DNA from: Paraburkholderia caballeronis
GTDB lineage: Bacteria > Pseudomonadota > Gammaproteobacteria > Burkholderiales > Burkholderiaceae
Length of the DNA: 64,000 nucleotides
NCBI RefSeq assembly: GCF_900104845.1
Contig: NZ_FNSR01000002.1
Coordinates: 1,178,001-1,242,000, forward strand
Reading direction: 5' to 3'
Position 1 is the stretch's first letter. Each line of letters opens with the position of its first letter. Shown in pieces: positions 52,875 through 63,370 of the stretch. Position numbers and translations under genes: made by a program. Under the pieces are notes generated by a model that had not been told where the DNA came from, did not search any database, and saw only the letters and a list, made by a program, of their open reading frames with translations.

Positions 52875-53744
52875 TTGCCGGTCTCTAATCTGATCCATCA
52901 CATCCGCGACGTGGCCGAGTCGCTGCGGCCCGCCGAGCGCAAGGTCGCCGACATGGTGCTCGGCGACGTGGACTTCGCGATGCGCGCGAGCATCACCGAA
53001 CTCGCGCAGCGCGCGGACGTGTCCGAGCCGTCGGTCACGCGCTTTTGCCGCGCGGTGGGCGCGCACGGGCTGCGCGACTTCAAGATGCAGCTTGCGCAGA
53101 GCGCGGCGGGCGGGCTGCCGTATGCGTCGGCGGAAGTCGCGAGCGACGACGGGATCGGCACGCTGCTCGACAAGGTCGCGGACGCGGTCGTGCAGGGCAT
53201 CGCGCACGCGCGCGCGTCGCTCGACCCGGCGGTCGTGGAAGCGGCGATCGCCGCGCTCGGCCGCGCGCGGCGCGTGTATTTCTTCGGCGTCGGCACCGGG
53301 TCCGGCATCGTCGCGCAGGACGCCGCGCTGCGGATGCTGCGGCTCGACATCGCGGCGAGCGCGTTCGTCGACGGCCATCTTCAGCGGCTCTACGCGGGGC
53401 TGATGGAGCCGGGCGACGTCGCGTTCGCGATCTCGCAGTCCGGGCGCAGCGTCGAGGTGAACGAGAGCATCCAGATCGCGAAAGAGCGCGGCGCGACGAC
53501 GATCGCGCTGACGAACGCCGGCTCGCGGCTCGCGTGGGTCGTCGACATTCCGCTGCTGCTGCGCGTGCCCGCGCCATCCGAGCCGCATGCGCCGGGCGTG
53601 TCGCGGCTCGTGCATCTTTCCGTGATCGACGCGCTCGCGATCGGCATCGCGCTAAGGCTCGCGCCGAACGCGTTGAAGAAGATGCGCGACGCGCAGGAGC
53701 GCAGCGGCGACGAACGCGAGACCAGCGCGCCGGATGGCGCGTGA
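52875..53744 (+). CDS. RpiR-family transcriptional regulator
   Basis: This 289-residue regulator has an N-terminal helix-turn-helix (SITELAQRADVSEPSVTRFC at about 40-60) and a SIS sugar-phosphate-binding domain (RRVYFFGVGTGSGIVAQDAA; VAFAISQSGRSVEVNESIQI). It is the likely controller of the neighbouring ABC uptake and dehydrogenase genes, responding to a phosphosugar. The start is a TTG at 52875 (MPVSNLIHHI), the only one giving a complete domain. About 100 bases separate it from the ATPase gene. Confidence 0.92.
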   Translation: MPVSNLIHHIRDVAESLRPAERKVADMVLGDVDFAMRASITELAQRADVSEPSVTRFCRAVGAHGLRDFKMQLAQSAAGGLPYASAEVASDDGIGTLLDKVADAVVQGIAHARASLDPAVVEAAIAALGRARRVYFFGVGTGSGIVAQDAALRMLRLDIAASAFVDGHLQRLYAGLMEPGDVAFAISQSGRSVEVNESIQIAKERGATTIALTNAGSRLAWVVDIPLLLRVPAPSEPHAPGVSRLVHLSVIDALAIGIALRLAPNALKKMRDAQERSGDERETSAPDGA

Positions 53745-53763
53745 CGCGATGTGACGCGAAACG

Positions 53764-55200
53764 TCAGCCGCGTCGCCGCTTCAGCTTCACCGGCATCGTG
53801 TCCGGCACCATCGTGAACGCGGACACTTCCTGGATGTTCGCGACGTCCGTCGCGAGTTCGATCGTGAATTCGTTCATCAGCATCGACAGCACGAGCCGCA
53901 TTTCGACCGTCGCGAGATGCCGGCCCGGACACACGCGCGGCCCCGCGCCGAACTGAAGGTACGCGCGCACGTCGTGCGCCTCGCTGCCGTCGCGTTCGTG
54001 GCGATGCAGCCAGCGGGCCGGGTCGTAGCGTTGCGGATCGGCGAAGTGCTTCGGATCGAGCATCGCGGGGCGCGCGACGAAGAACATCCGCGTGCCTTTC
54101 GGCAGCGCGACGCCGCCGACGCACACGTCCTCCAGCGGCTCGAACGAATGCACGGCCGCGACCGGCCGCAGACGCGTCGCCTCGATGCAGACCGCCTCGA
54201 ACAGGTCGAGGTCCTTCAGCGCCGCATAGTCCGGGCAGACCGGCGCGCCGCCCAGCACGCGCCGCGCTTCGTCGCCCAGCTGCTGCTGCAACGGCGCGTC
54301 GGCGGCGAGATACGGCAGCGTCCATGCGATCGAATCGGCGGTCGTGTCCTCGCCCGCGAGCAGCAGCGTCAGCACGTTCGCGGAGATGTGGTCGTCGGTG
54401 ATCGTCGAGCCCGGCTCCTGCTGCTGCGCGAGCATCGCTTCGAGCAGGTTGCGCGGCGTGTCGGACGGCTCGTCGCGCATCCGGTCGCGGGCGCGCTGCA
54501 TCATCGCGCGCACGTAGCGATGGATTTCCACGAGCGACTGGTCGAGCTGGCGGTCGCGCGGCAGCTTCACGTAGCGCCAGTACGGAAACAGCGCGTTGAT
54601 GCGGCCCATCACCGCCGGCAGGATCCGTTCGAGATGCTCCTGGATCACGCCGTGCTCCTGCTCCAGCGTGCGCGGGTCTTCGCCGAACGCGAGCGCGCTC
54701 GTCACGTCCACTGTGTAGCGTTTCAGGTCGTCGGTCATCTCGACGGTGTCGCCGCGTTCGGCCGCGCGCAGCCAGCGGCGGCGCAGCCGTTCGGTGATGT
54801 CTGCGAGCGTCGGATAAAACGCCTTGACGTGCGGGATCGACAGCGCCTGCATCACGAGTCTGCGCTGCGGCTCCCACGCCGCGCCTTCGGCCGAGAAGAG
54901 GCCGTTGCAGCCGATCTCTTCGAGCACGGTTTCGATCGGCTGATAACGGCGGTAGCGGTGCGGGCGCTCGCGCATGATCGACTGGATCAGTTCGGGATCC
55001 GTCCATACGGTGATCGGGATCGCGCCGACCTGGAAGCGGTACGGCGTGCCAAGCTGTTCGGCCCAGCGTTCGAGGATCAGGTGCAGGCGCGCGGGGGACA
55101 GCTGGAGCAGGTTGCCGAGCAGCGGGACGCCTCGCGGGCTCGGCAGGTCGGCGATCTGGCGCGGACGGTTCGATGTCGGAACGGCGGCAGGGGCGGTCAT
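53764..55200 (-). CDS. Cytochrome P450
   Basis: This 478-residue soluble bacterial P450 has an I-helix LLLAGEDTTADSIAW (AGxDTT), K-helix ExxR in EATRLRPVAAVH, and the heme loop FGAGPRVCPGRHLA with the Cys ligand. The N terminus lacks a membrane anchor (PRQIADLPSPRGVPLLGNLL). It has no ferredoxin or reductase next to it. Start ATG 55200 is preferred over a long Ser/Arg-rich extension. Substrate unknown. Confidence 0.93.
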   Translation of the reverse strand: MTAPAAVPTSNRPRQIADLPSPRGVPLLGNLLQLSPARLHLILERWAEQLGTPYRFQVGAIPITVWTDPELIQSIMRERPHRYRRYQPIETVLEEIGCNGLFSAEGAAWEPQRRLVMQALSIPHVKAFYPTLADITERLRRRWLRAAERGDTVEMTDDLKRYTVDVTSALAFGEDPRTLEQEHGVIQEHLERILPAVMGRINALFPYWRYVKLPRDRQLDQSLVEIHRYVRAMMQRARDRMRDEPSDTPRNLLEAMLAQQQEPGSTITDDHISANVLTLLLAGEDTTADSIAWTLPYLAADAPLQQQLGDEARRVLGGAPVCPDYAALKDLDLFEAVCIEATRLRPVAAVHSFEPLEDVCVGGVALPKGTRMFFVARPAMLDPKHFADPQRYDPARWLHRHERDGSEAHDVRAYLQFGAGPRVCPGRHLATVEMRLVLSMLMNEFTIELATDVANIQEVSAFTMVPDTMPVKLKRRRG

Positions 55201-55482
55201 GGGGCGGTCGGTGCGCGTTGGCTGTCTGTTGCGGCTCGGCGTGGGTTGGGCGAGGGGGCTGCGTTCGTGGGACCGGCCGGGTGCGTGAGACAGGAGCGGA
55301 AGCGACGCGGCGCGTGGGGAGGATGATCGCACGAGTGGCGGAATCGGTTGCGCCGCGTTCAGGCTCCTGCTTGCCGCCGTGGTGGAGGAAGCGGGAGGCA
55401 TGGGGAGCCGCCTTTCGATGGCGGCGCCCCATGGCGTTCGAGGTCTTTGTCACGCGCGCATTGCCAGCCGCGCCGCCGCCGT

Positions 55483-55890
55483 TCAATCGTCGAACGTGCC
55501 GCGATATTCCGGCGCGGCGTCCGAGCGCGTGTTCAGTTCGAACATCACGCCGCCCGGCGCGCGGCAAAAGAAGCGCGAGCCGCGTCCGTTGTTGAAGATG
55601 TCGGTTTCCATCTCGACGCCGTCGGCCTTGAAACGCTCGTACAGTTCGCGGACCGCGTCGAAGCTCGGCAATTCGAACCCGGCATGAAACGCCTTCGGCC
55701 ACGCGGGCTCGTCGCCGCTCACGTGGTCGATCACCACGTCGAAGCCGGGGCGCTTGAGGATATACGAGTTGTCCCACGTCCCCGCGATCGTGAAGCCGAG
55801 GTAATGCTCGAAGAACCGCGCGGTGGCGGCAGTGTCGGCGGAAGGGAAGCTCAGGTGATTGAGCTTCATGCTCTTGATAACGTCAGTCAT
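55483..55890 (-). CDS. VOC-superfamily (glyoxalase-like) protein
   Basis: This 135-residue single VOC module (two beta-alpha-beta-beta-beta units) starts KLNHLSFPSADTAATARFFE and carries metal-ligand candidates His12 (LNHLSF), His in AFHAGFELPSFD and Glu in GGVMFELNTRSD. Such proteins act as dioxygenases, isomerases or resistance proteins. A 280-base gap before the P450 gene gives no evidence of an operon. Confidence 0.88.
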   Translation of the reverse strand: MTDVIKSMKLNHLSFPSADTAATARFFEHYLGFTIAGTWDNSYILKRPGFDVVIDHVSGDEPAWPKAFHAGFELPSFDAVRELYERFKADGVEMETDIFNNGRGSRFFCRAPGGVMFELNTRSDAAPEYRGTFDD

Positions 55891-56094
55891 CGTCGGTTTC
55901 TCACGGAAAGAACGGCGGCGGCCCGATGCCCCGCCCGATGACGTCAGAATATAAGCAATAGCTCACATTCAACAACTCGCATTGGACGCGCGCGGCGAGC
56001 GGCCCGGAAACCCGCGCCGGCCCGCAGGCCGTTCGAGGGATCGCCCTGGCCGGCGCGTCGCATTGCTCGCATTTCGATCTGCGCTGCCGCGCGT

Positions 56095-56709
56095 TCAGTC
56101 CGAGCCGGTCCGCGACAGATAGCCGAAAACGGCTGCGCGCAAGCGGTGTTCGAGATGCTCGATGTCGCGCTCTCCGCGTTCGCCGGCGGCATCGGCCATG
56201 CCGCGGATGATCGCGAGCAGGTCGCCCGCCGCGATCTCCGGGCATTTGTGTGTCGGTCGCGCGCGTTTGATGATCGTGACGACCAGCGCGTTGAATGCCG
56301 GGCCGCCCACTTCGTCGCGCAGCGCGGGGCGGCTTTCTTCGAGGTCGAGAAGCCGCGCCAGCATCGGGCGCTGCAACTGCTGCCGCACCGACGCGCTGAT
56401 GAAATATTCGAGCGCGGCCTTGCCGCTGCGCTTCGTCAGCGCGACGGCCGCGTCGTCATAGAACCGCTGTGCTTCGCGCCGGATCAGCGCGACGGTCAAC
56501 GCGTCCTTGCCGGGGAAATACTGATACAGCGATCCGATGCTGACGCCCGCGCGCCGCGCGACCGCGTTCGTGTTGAACCCCTCGAAGCCTTCCGTTTCGA
56601 GTACCTGTGCCGCGGCCTCGATGATCGACGCGACGGTCTCCCCGGAGCGCGTCTGGCTCGGCGCTTTGCGCGGGCGCAGCGGTTTGTGCGATGGGCGTTG
56701 TTGACTCAT
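56095..56709 (-). CDS. TetR-family transcriptional regulator
   Basis: This 204-residue regulator has an N-terminal helix-turn-helix (GFEGFNTNAVARRAGVSIGS, followed by LYQYFPGKDAL) and a helical ligand domain with C-terminal TetR-like dimer helices. It is the nearest regulator to the VOC gene (200 bases away, same strand) and may control it. Start ATG 56709. Confidence 0.92.
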   Translation of the reverse strand: MSQQRPSHKPLRPRKAPSQTRSGETVASIIEAAAQVLETEGFEGFNTNAVARRAGVSIGSLYQYFPGKDALTVALIRREAQRFYDDAAVALTKRSGKAALEYFISASVRQQLQRPMLARLLDLEESRPALRDEVGGPAFNALVVTIIKRARPTHKCPEIAAGDLLAIIRGMADAAGERGERDIEHLEHRLRAAVFGYLSRTGSD

Positions 56710-56817
56710 GGTCGGGCTGGCGATGGGTTGACGCGTTTTTTTGCGGGTGGCCGGTAAGCCGGCATGGCACGCAAGCATAGCCCGATTCGCCCGCGGTTCA
56801 AGATGCCGAACGCCTGG

Positions 56818-58512
56818 TCAGATGAACCCGAACCTTCGCGACAACCGCTGCGCGGCGGCCGCGAGCATTTGCGCGGGCGACCCGTCGACCGCGCTGTCGA
56901 AGCTTTGCGAAGTCCCCATCACCGCGATCACGAGACACACGTCGCCGGTGTGGTCGAACACCGGCGCGGCGATGGTGCTGATGCCCGGCACCGGTTTGTC
57001 GAGCGCGGTGTCGACGCCCCGCGAGCGGATGCGTGCGAGGGTGGCGGGATAGTCGTCCGGAATCGCATCGTTTCCGGCAAGCCCCGCAAGCCGCAAGCCG
57101 TCCTGCGCGAGCAGCGCCGCGCGCACGTCGTCGTCCAGATATGCGGCGAACACGCGCCCGATCGCGGTGTTTACGAGCGACATCACCGTCCCCGCGCGCA
57201 GGCTCACGTGCAGCGGCCGCGCCGCTTCTTCGAGCCGCACGACGGTCGGCCCGAGCGGTCCCGGCACCGCGAGCGCGACGCTCATGCCGGTCGCCGCCGC
57301 GAGCGAAGTCAATTCCGCATCGGCCTCGCGCACCGGCGACAGCCGCGCGAGGCCGAGCAAGCCGAGTTCGAGGCCGAGCGGTCCGGCCTCGAAGCGGCCC
57401 GCGTCGTCGCGGCCGAGCAGGCCGGTCTTCTGCAGGCTCACGAGATGCGGAAACGCCTTCGCCGGCGGCATTCCCGCGCGCGCCGCGAGGTCGCGCAGCG
57501 TCAGCGGCTCGCCGGCCGCGACGAGCGCGGCGAGCAACTCGCCGGTGATGTCGAGCGACTGGATTCCGCGTTGCGGTTTGTTCGAAACGTCGGTTTCGGT
57601 TTCGTTTTCGATCGTCGCGCCGTCGTTATCCGCTGGCGTCGTCCACCGTGGCGCGCCGCGTCGCGCGCCACCGTCGAATGCCATCGCATCGGCAGACGCG
57701 TTCGCTGCGATCTCCCGCGCCGCATCGCGCAACGCGCGCGCGACGTCGCCGTTCCAGCGCACGTCGAGCGAGCCGGTCGCGCCGATCGCGGTCAGCGTCA
57801 TCGCGAGTCCGCGTTCATCGTCGAGCACCGGCACGCATACGCTGCTGACGCCCGGGCTCGGCGCATCGACGCTGCGTTCGAGGCCGCGCGCGCGGATCGT
57901 GTCGAGCGCCGCCGCGAACGCGGCATCGTCCGCATGCGATGCGGACACGTCCTGCTCGCCCGAATACGCGGGTTGCGCGGCCTGGTTGTCCCACATCGCG
58001 CGCAGCGCGTCGGGCGCGGCGAACGCGCAGAACACGCGGCCGGTCGAGGTTGCCGGCAGCGACATCACCGTGCCGACGTGCAGGTTCACATGCAGCGGCA
58101 GGCTCGCGTGCTCGTAGCGGACGATCGTCGGCCCTTGCGGCCCGGCGATGCACAGCGCGACGCTGCATCCGAGTCTCTGCGCGAGCGCGGCCGCGCGCGG
58201 CACCGCGGCGCGCAGCGCCGGCTGCTGCTCGACGCGCAGCAGCGCAAGCCGCAGCGCGAGCGGCCCCGGCTCGTAACGCCCGGACAGCGCGTCGCGCTTC
58301 ACGAGCCCGAGCCGCGCGAGGCTCACCAGATACGCATGCGCCTGGCCCGGCGCCAGTTCGCCGCTCGCCGCGAGGTCGGACGGCGCGAGCGGCGCGCGCG
58401 CCGCTGCGAGCGCGCGCAGCAGCCGGCCGCCGACCTCGACGCTCTGGATGCCGCGTTGCGGCTTCGCTGGCGGCGCGGCGGCGGGCGTGGGCGGGCTGCG
58501 TCGGTTCTTCAC
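56818..58512 (-). CDS. Tandem-duplicated IclR-type transcriptional regulator
   Basis: This 564-residue protein has two complete IclR units. Unit 1 (about 17-280) begins KPQRGIQSVEVGGRLLRALA, and unit 2 (about 310-564) begins KPQRGIQSLDITGELLAALV. Each has a winged-helix (GQAHAYLVSLARLGLVKRD; AKAFPHLVSLQKTGLLGRDD) and an effector domain (LHVNLHVGTVMSLP; LHVSLRAGTVMSLVNTAIGR). Normal IclR proteins are about 250-280 residues. The linker at 280-310 is acidic. It is divergent from an operon with a strong operator/promoter. Confidence 0.9.
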   Translation of the reverse strand: MKNRRSPPTPAAAPPAKPQRGIQSVEVGGRLLRALAAARAPLAPSDLAASGELAPGQAHAYLVSLARLGLVKRDALSGRYEPGPLALRLALLRVEQQPALRAAVPRAAALAQRLGCSVALCIAGPQGPTIVRYEHASLPLHVNLHVGTVMSLPATSTGRVFCAFAAPDALRAMWDNQAAQPAYSGEQDVSASHADDAAFAAALDTIRARGLERSVDAPSPGVSSVCVPVLDDERGLAMTLTAIGATGSLDVRWNGDVARALRDAAREIAANASADAMAFDGGARRGAPRWTTPADNDGATIENETETDVSNKPQRGIQSLDITGELLAALVAAGEPLTLRDLAARAGMPPAKAFPHLVSLQKTGLLGRDDAGRFEAGPLGLELGLLGLARLSPVREADAELTSLAAATGMSVALAVPGPLGPTVVRLEEAARPLHVSLRAGTVMSLVNTAIGRVFAAYLDDDVRAALLAQDGLRLAGLAGNDAIPDDYPATLARIRSRGVDTALDKPVPGISTIAAPVFDHTGDVCLVIAVMGTSQSFDSAVDGSPAQMLAAAAQRLSRRFGFI

Positions 58513-58602
58513 GCGAGGTCTCGGGCAGATGAGTTGAAAAGGGGCTCCATGTTAGCCGAACCGGAGCGCCGGCCGGGCGGCCGTGCGTCGTCGAATGATT
58601 AG

Positions 58603-58654
58603 TGTATGACGATACAGTTCGTCATTGACAAATAAAACGGCGACGGCCTATGAT
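58603..58654 (+). promoter_or_regulatory. Promoter of the MBL/hydroxylase operon overlapped by palindromes
   Basis: TTGACA (58625-58630), an 18-base spacer and TATGAT (58649-58654) form a near-consensus sigma-70 promoter. Just upstream and touching the -35 are two overlapping palindromes: TGTAT-GACG-ATACA (58603-58616) and ATGACGA-TACAGT-TCGTCAT (58606-58625). They are ideal sites for the adjacent IclR-type regulator. Confidence 0.8.
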
Positions 58655-58769
58655 GGCCTCACCCCGGCAGAACAGCGGTCACTAATCGAAACGGGGCGAG
58701 ACAAAACCGGCATGGTCATCGACCCCGCGATGCCGCGCGCTCGCCTCGCGTTCCCCACGGAGACAGACG

Positions 58770-59729
58770 ATGGCAAAGGCGTTCGCATCCCAGGCCGACC
58801 TCGAAGAAAAGCAGGTCACGTTCACGCAGCTTTCTGAAAACGCGTACGCGTACACGACCGAGGGCGACCCGAACTCGGGCGTCATCATCGGCGACGATGG
58901 CGTGCTGATCGTCGATACGACCGCGACGCCCGCGATGGCGCAGGACCTGATCGCGAAGATCCGCACCGTTACCGACAAGCCGATCAAGTACGTAGTGCTG
59001 TCGCACTACCATGCGGTGCGCGTGCTCGGCGCGTCCGCGTATTTCGCGGAGGGCGCGCAGCAGATCATCGCGAGCCGCGGCACGTACGAGATGATCGTCG
59101 AGCGCGGCGAGGCCGACATGAAGTCGGAGATCGAGCGTTTCCCGCGCCTGTTCGCGGGCGTCGAGACGGTGCCGGGCCTCACGTGGCCCACGCTCGTGTT
59201 CGAACGCGAGATCACGCTTTATCTCGGCAAGCTCGAAGTGAAGATCGCGCACGTCGGCGCGGGCCATACGAAGGGCGACACGATCGTGTGGCTGCCGTCG
59301 CAGAAAGTGCTGTTCTCCGGCGACCTCGTCGAATACGAAGCCGCGTGCTACTGCGGCGACGCGCAACTGGCCGAATGGCCCGCGACGCTCGAAGCGCTGC
59401 GCGCGCTCGGCGCGCAGAAGCTGGTGCCGGGCCGCGGCCCCGCGCTCCTGACGCCGGACGAAGTGAACCAGGGCCTCGACTACACGAAGGACTTCGTGAC
59501 GACGCTGCTCGCGCAGGCGCGCGGCGCGGTCGAACGCAAGCTCGACCTGAAGGACGCGATGGCGCTCGCGCGCGAAGCGATGGACCCGAAGTTCGGCCAC
59601 GTGTTCATCTACGAGCACTGCCTGCCGTTCGACGTGTCGCGCGCCTACGATGAGGCGAGCGGCATCGTGCATCCGCGCATCTGGACCGCGCAGCGCGACA
59701 AGGAGATGTGGGCCGCGTTGCAGGACTGA
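58770..59729 (+). CDS. Metallo-beta-lactamase-fold hydrolase with an altered metal motif
   Basis: This 319-residue MBL-fold protein is of the SoxH/quinoprotein-relay-like group. The motif normally reading HxHxDH is SHYHAVRVLGA: His79 and His81 are kept, while the Asp and second His positions are Val83 and Arg84. Later ligands look intact (His166 in GAGHTKGDT, Asp185 in LFSGDLVEYEA), and CYCGD follows. It may bind one metal or act as a non-classical hydrolase. It is the first gene after the promoter and is followed by the hydroxylase after 60 bases. Confidence 0.85.
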   Translation: MAKAFASQADLEEKQVTFTQLSENAYAYTTEGDPNSGVIIGDDGVLIVDTTATPAMAQDLIAKIRTVTDKPIKYVVLSHYHAVRVLGASAYFAEGAQQIIASRGTYEMIVERGEADMKSEIERFPRLFAGVETVPGLTWPTLVFEREITLYLGKLEVKIAHVGAGHTKGDTIVWLPSQKVLFSGDLVEYEAACYCGDAQLAEWPATLEALRALGAQKLVPGRGPALLTPDEVNQGLDYTKDFVTTLLAQARGAVERKLDLKDAMALAREAMDPKFGHVFIYEHCLPFDVSRAYDEASGIVHPRIWTAQRDKEMWAALQD

Positions 59730-59789
59730 CGCGAAGCCCCGACGGCCGAGGTTTTAGAAACGGCCGCGACCCTGGCAGGAGACAAACGA

Positions 59790-61502
59790 ATGATCGATTA
59801 TCAGACGCTGACGTTCGACTACGCGCGCTGCCGCGAGCAGCAGCACGCGGCAGCGGCGGACGCGGCGTTCACGCATCCGGTCGCGGTGGTCGGCGCGGGG
59901 CCGGTCGGCCTTGCGACCGCGATCGACCTCGCGCAGCAGGGCGTGCCGGTCGTGCTGGTGGACGACGACTGCACGCTGTCCACCGGCTCGCGCGCGATCT
60001 GCTTTTCGAAGCGTTCGCTCGACATCTTCGACCGGCTCGGCTGCGGCGACCGGATGGTGGACAAGGGCGTGAGCTGGAACGTCGGCAAGGTGTTCCGCCA
60101 GGACGAACTCGTGTACACGTTCAACCTGCTGCCGGACAGCGGCCATCGGCGGCCCGCGTTCGTGAACCTTCAGCAGTATTACGTCGAAGGGTTTCTGCTG
60201 GAGCGCGCGCGCGAACTGCCGAACCTCGAAATCCGCTGGAAAAACCGCGTGACGGAGATCGCGCAGCGCGGCGAGCCGGGCGCGGCCGACGCGCACGTCG
60301 CGCTGACCGTCGATACGCCGGACGGCCCGTACACGCTGCGCGCGCGCTACGTGGTCGCGTGCGACGGCTCGCGCAGTCCGCTGCGCAAGGCGATGGGTCT
60401 CGACAGCCATGGCCGCACGTTCCGCGACCGCTTCCTGATCGCGGACGTGAAGATGGAAGCGGACTTCCCGACCGAACGCTGGTTCTGGTTCGATCCGCCG
60501 TTCCATCCGAACCAGTCGGTGCTGCTGCACCGGCAGCCGGACAACGTGTGGCGCATCGACTTCCAGTTGGGCTGGGATGCGGACCCGGTGCTAGAAAAGA
60601 CGCCGGAGCGCGTGATTCCGCGCGTGCGCGCGCTGCTCGGCCCCGACGTGAAGTTCGAACTGGAGTGGGTCAGCATCTACACGTTCTCGTGCCTGCGGAT
60701 GGATCGCTTCCGGCACGGCAACGTGCTGTTCGCGGGCGACTCGGCGCACCTCGTGTCGCCGTTCGGCGCGCGCGGCGCGAACAGCGGCTTCCAGGACGCG
60801 GAGAATCTCGCGTGGAAACTTGCGATGGTGCTCGACGGCCGTGCGTCCGACGCGTTGCTCGACACGTATGCGAGCGAACGCGAATACGCGGCCGACGAGA
60901 ACCTGCGCAACTCGACGCGCTCGACCGACTTCATCACGCCGAAGAGTCCGGTGAGCCGCGTGTTTCGCGACGCGGTGCTGACGCTCGCGCGCGAGCATCC
61001 GTTCGCGCGGCAACTGGTGAACAGCGGGCGGCTGTCGGTGCCGGCGGTGCTGGCGGATTCGATGCTCAACACGCCGGACGACGACGCGTTCGCCGGGCCG
61101 ATGACGCCTGGCGCGCCGTGCAGCGACGCGCCGGTCGAAGCGATCGACGGAACGCCGGGCTGGCTGCTGTCGAAGCTCGGGCAGCAGTTCACCGGCCTGC
61201 TGTTCTGCGATGCGTCCACGCGGCCCGATCCGCAGACGCTGCAACGGATCGCGCAGCAAGCGGCGCCGCTGCGGCTCGTCGTCGTGCTCGAAGACGATGC
61301 GGCGCAGCCGGAAGGCTTGCCCGATGCGGCGACGGTCGTGCGCGATCGCGAGGGCCTGGCCGCATCGCGTTACGACGCGCGGCCCGGCACGTTTTATCTG
61401 ATCCGCCCGGACCAGCACGTCTGCGCGCGCTGGCGCGACGCGGACGCGGAACGCGTCGAACGCGCGCTGAAGCGCGCGTTGTGCGTGGCCGGCACCGCAT
61501 GA
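59790..61502 (+). CDS. FAD-dependent aromatic hydroxylase-like oxidoreductase
   Basis: This 570-residue class A flavoprotein monooxygenase has the GxGxxG dinucleotide site VVGAGPVGLATAIDLAQQGV at about 34-50, the DG motif VVACDGSRSPLRKAMG, and the GD motif LFAGDSAHLVSPFGARGANS. The C-terminal thioredoxin-like region is as in MhpA/PheA-type phenol hydroxylases. The substrate is probably a phenolic or hydroxyphenyl-alkanoate. GGAG lies before the ATG. Confidence 0.9.
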   Translation: MIDYQTLTFDYARCREQQHAAAADAAFTHPVAVVGAGPVGLATAIDLAQQGVPVVLVDDDCTLSTGSRAICFSKRSLDIFDRLGCGDRMVDKGVSWNVGKVFRQDELVYTFNLLPDSGHRRPAFVNLQQYYVEGFLLERARELPNLEIRWKNRVTEIAQRGEPGAADAHVALTVDTPDGPYTLRARYVVACDGSRSPLRKAMGLDSHGRTFRDRFLIADVKMEADFPTERWFWFDPPFHPNQSVLLHRQPDNVWRIDFQLGWDADPVLEKTPERVIPRVRALLGPDVKFELEWVSIYTFSCLRMDRFRHGNVLFAGDSAHLVSPFGARGANSGFQDAENLAWKLAMVLDGRASDALLDTYASEREYAADENLRNSTRSTDFITPKSPVSRVFRDAVLTLAREHPFARQLVNSGRLSVPAVLADSMLNTPDDDAFAGPMTPGAPCSDAPVEAIDGTPGWLLSKLGQQFTGLLFCDASTRPDPQTLQRIAQQAAPLRLVVVLEDDAAQPEGLPDAATVVRDREGLAASRYDARPGTFYLIRPDQHVCARWRDADAERVERALKRALCVAGTA

Positions 61503-61519
61503 ACGGACAAGGAGACACG

Positions 61520-61774
61520 ATGCTGAACATCGAACCGAACCTCGCGCGTCCGGACGATTTCTACGAGGCGCTGATCGACCTGCACCGCGACCTCGACGAT
61601 GCGCAGAGCCAGTCCGCGAACGCGCAACTGATCCTGCTGCTCGCGAATCACATCGGCGCGCACGACGTGCTGCTCGATGCGATTCGCCACGCGCGCGAAG
61701 GCGCGCTGCGCGGCGCGCCTGCGCCGGTCGCGCAGACGGGCGAACGCGAGGCGGGGCGGCTCGCGGCCGCCTGA
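61520..61774 (+). CDS. Small DUF2783-like protein
   Basis: This 84-residue acidic helical protein is MLNIEPNLARPDDFYEALID onward, with HRDLDDAQSQSANAQLILLL and NHIGAHDVLLDAIRHAR. I recall this as the DUF2783 type, which accompanies such hydroxylase/MBL operons, though I cannot check. AGGAGA lies a few bases before the ATG at 61520, 17 bases after the hydroxylase. Role unknown. Confidence 0.8.
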   Translation: MLNIEPNLARPDDFYEALIDLHRDLDDAQSQSANAQLILLLANHIGAHDVLLDAIRHAREGALRGAPAPVAQTGEREAGRLAAA

Positions 61775-61832
61775 CATGCGACGCGTCGGGCGCACCGTTG
61801 CGTGAACGACGGCGCGCCCGCAGCGAGCCCGA

Positions 61833-63296
<1,464 letters not shown>

Positions 63297-63370
63297 TCAG
63301 TGAATGATTCCGCCATTGCGGGCGCGGCCAGTACGAAGGCCGCGCCCGTATGCGGGGTGATGCACGGTGT

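Noticed and set aside
58649..58769. Small open frame just upstream of the MBL gene
   Set aside because: It overlaps the promoter -10 and leader, and no family resemblance was seen.
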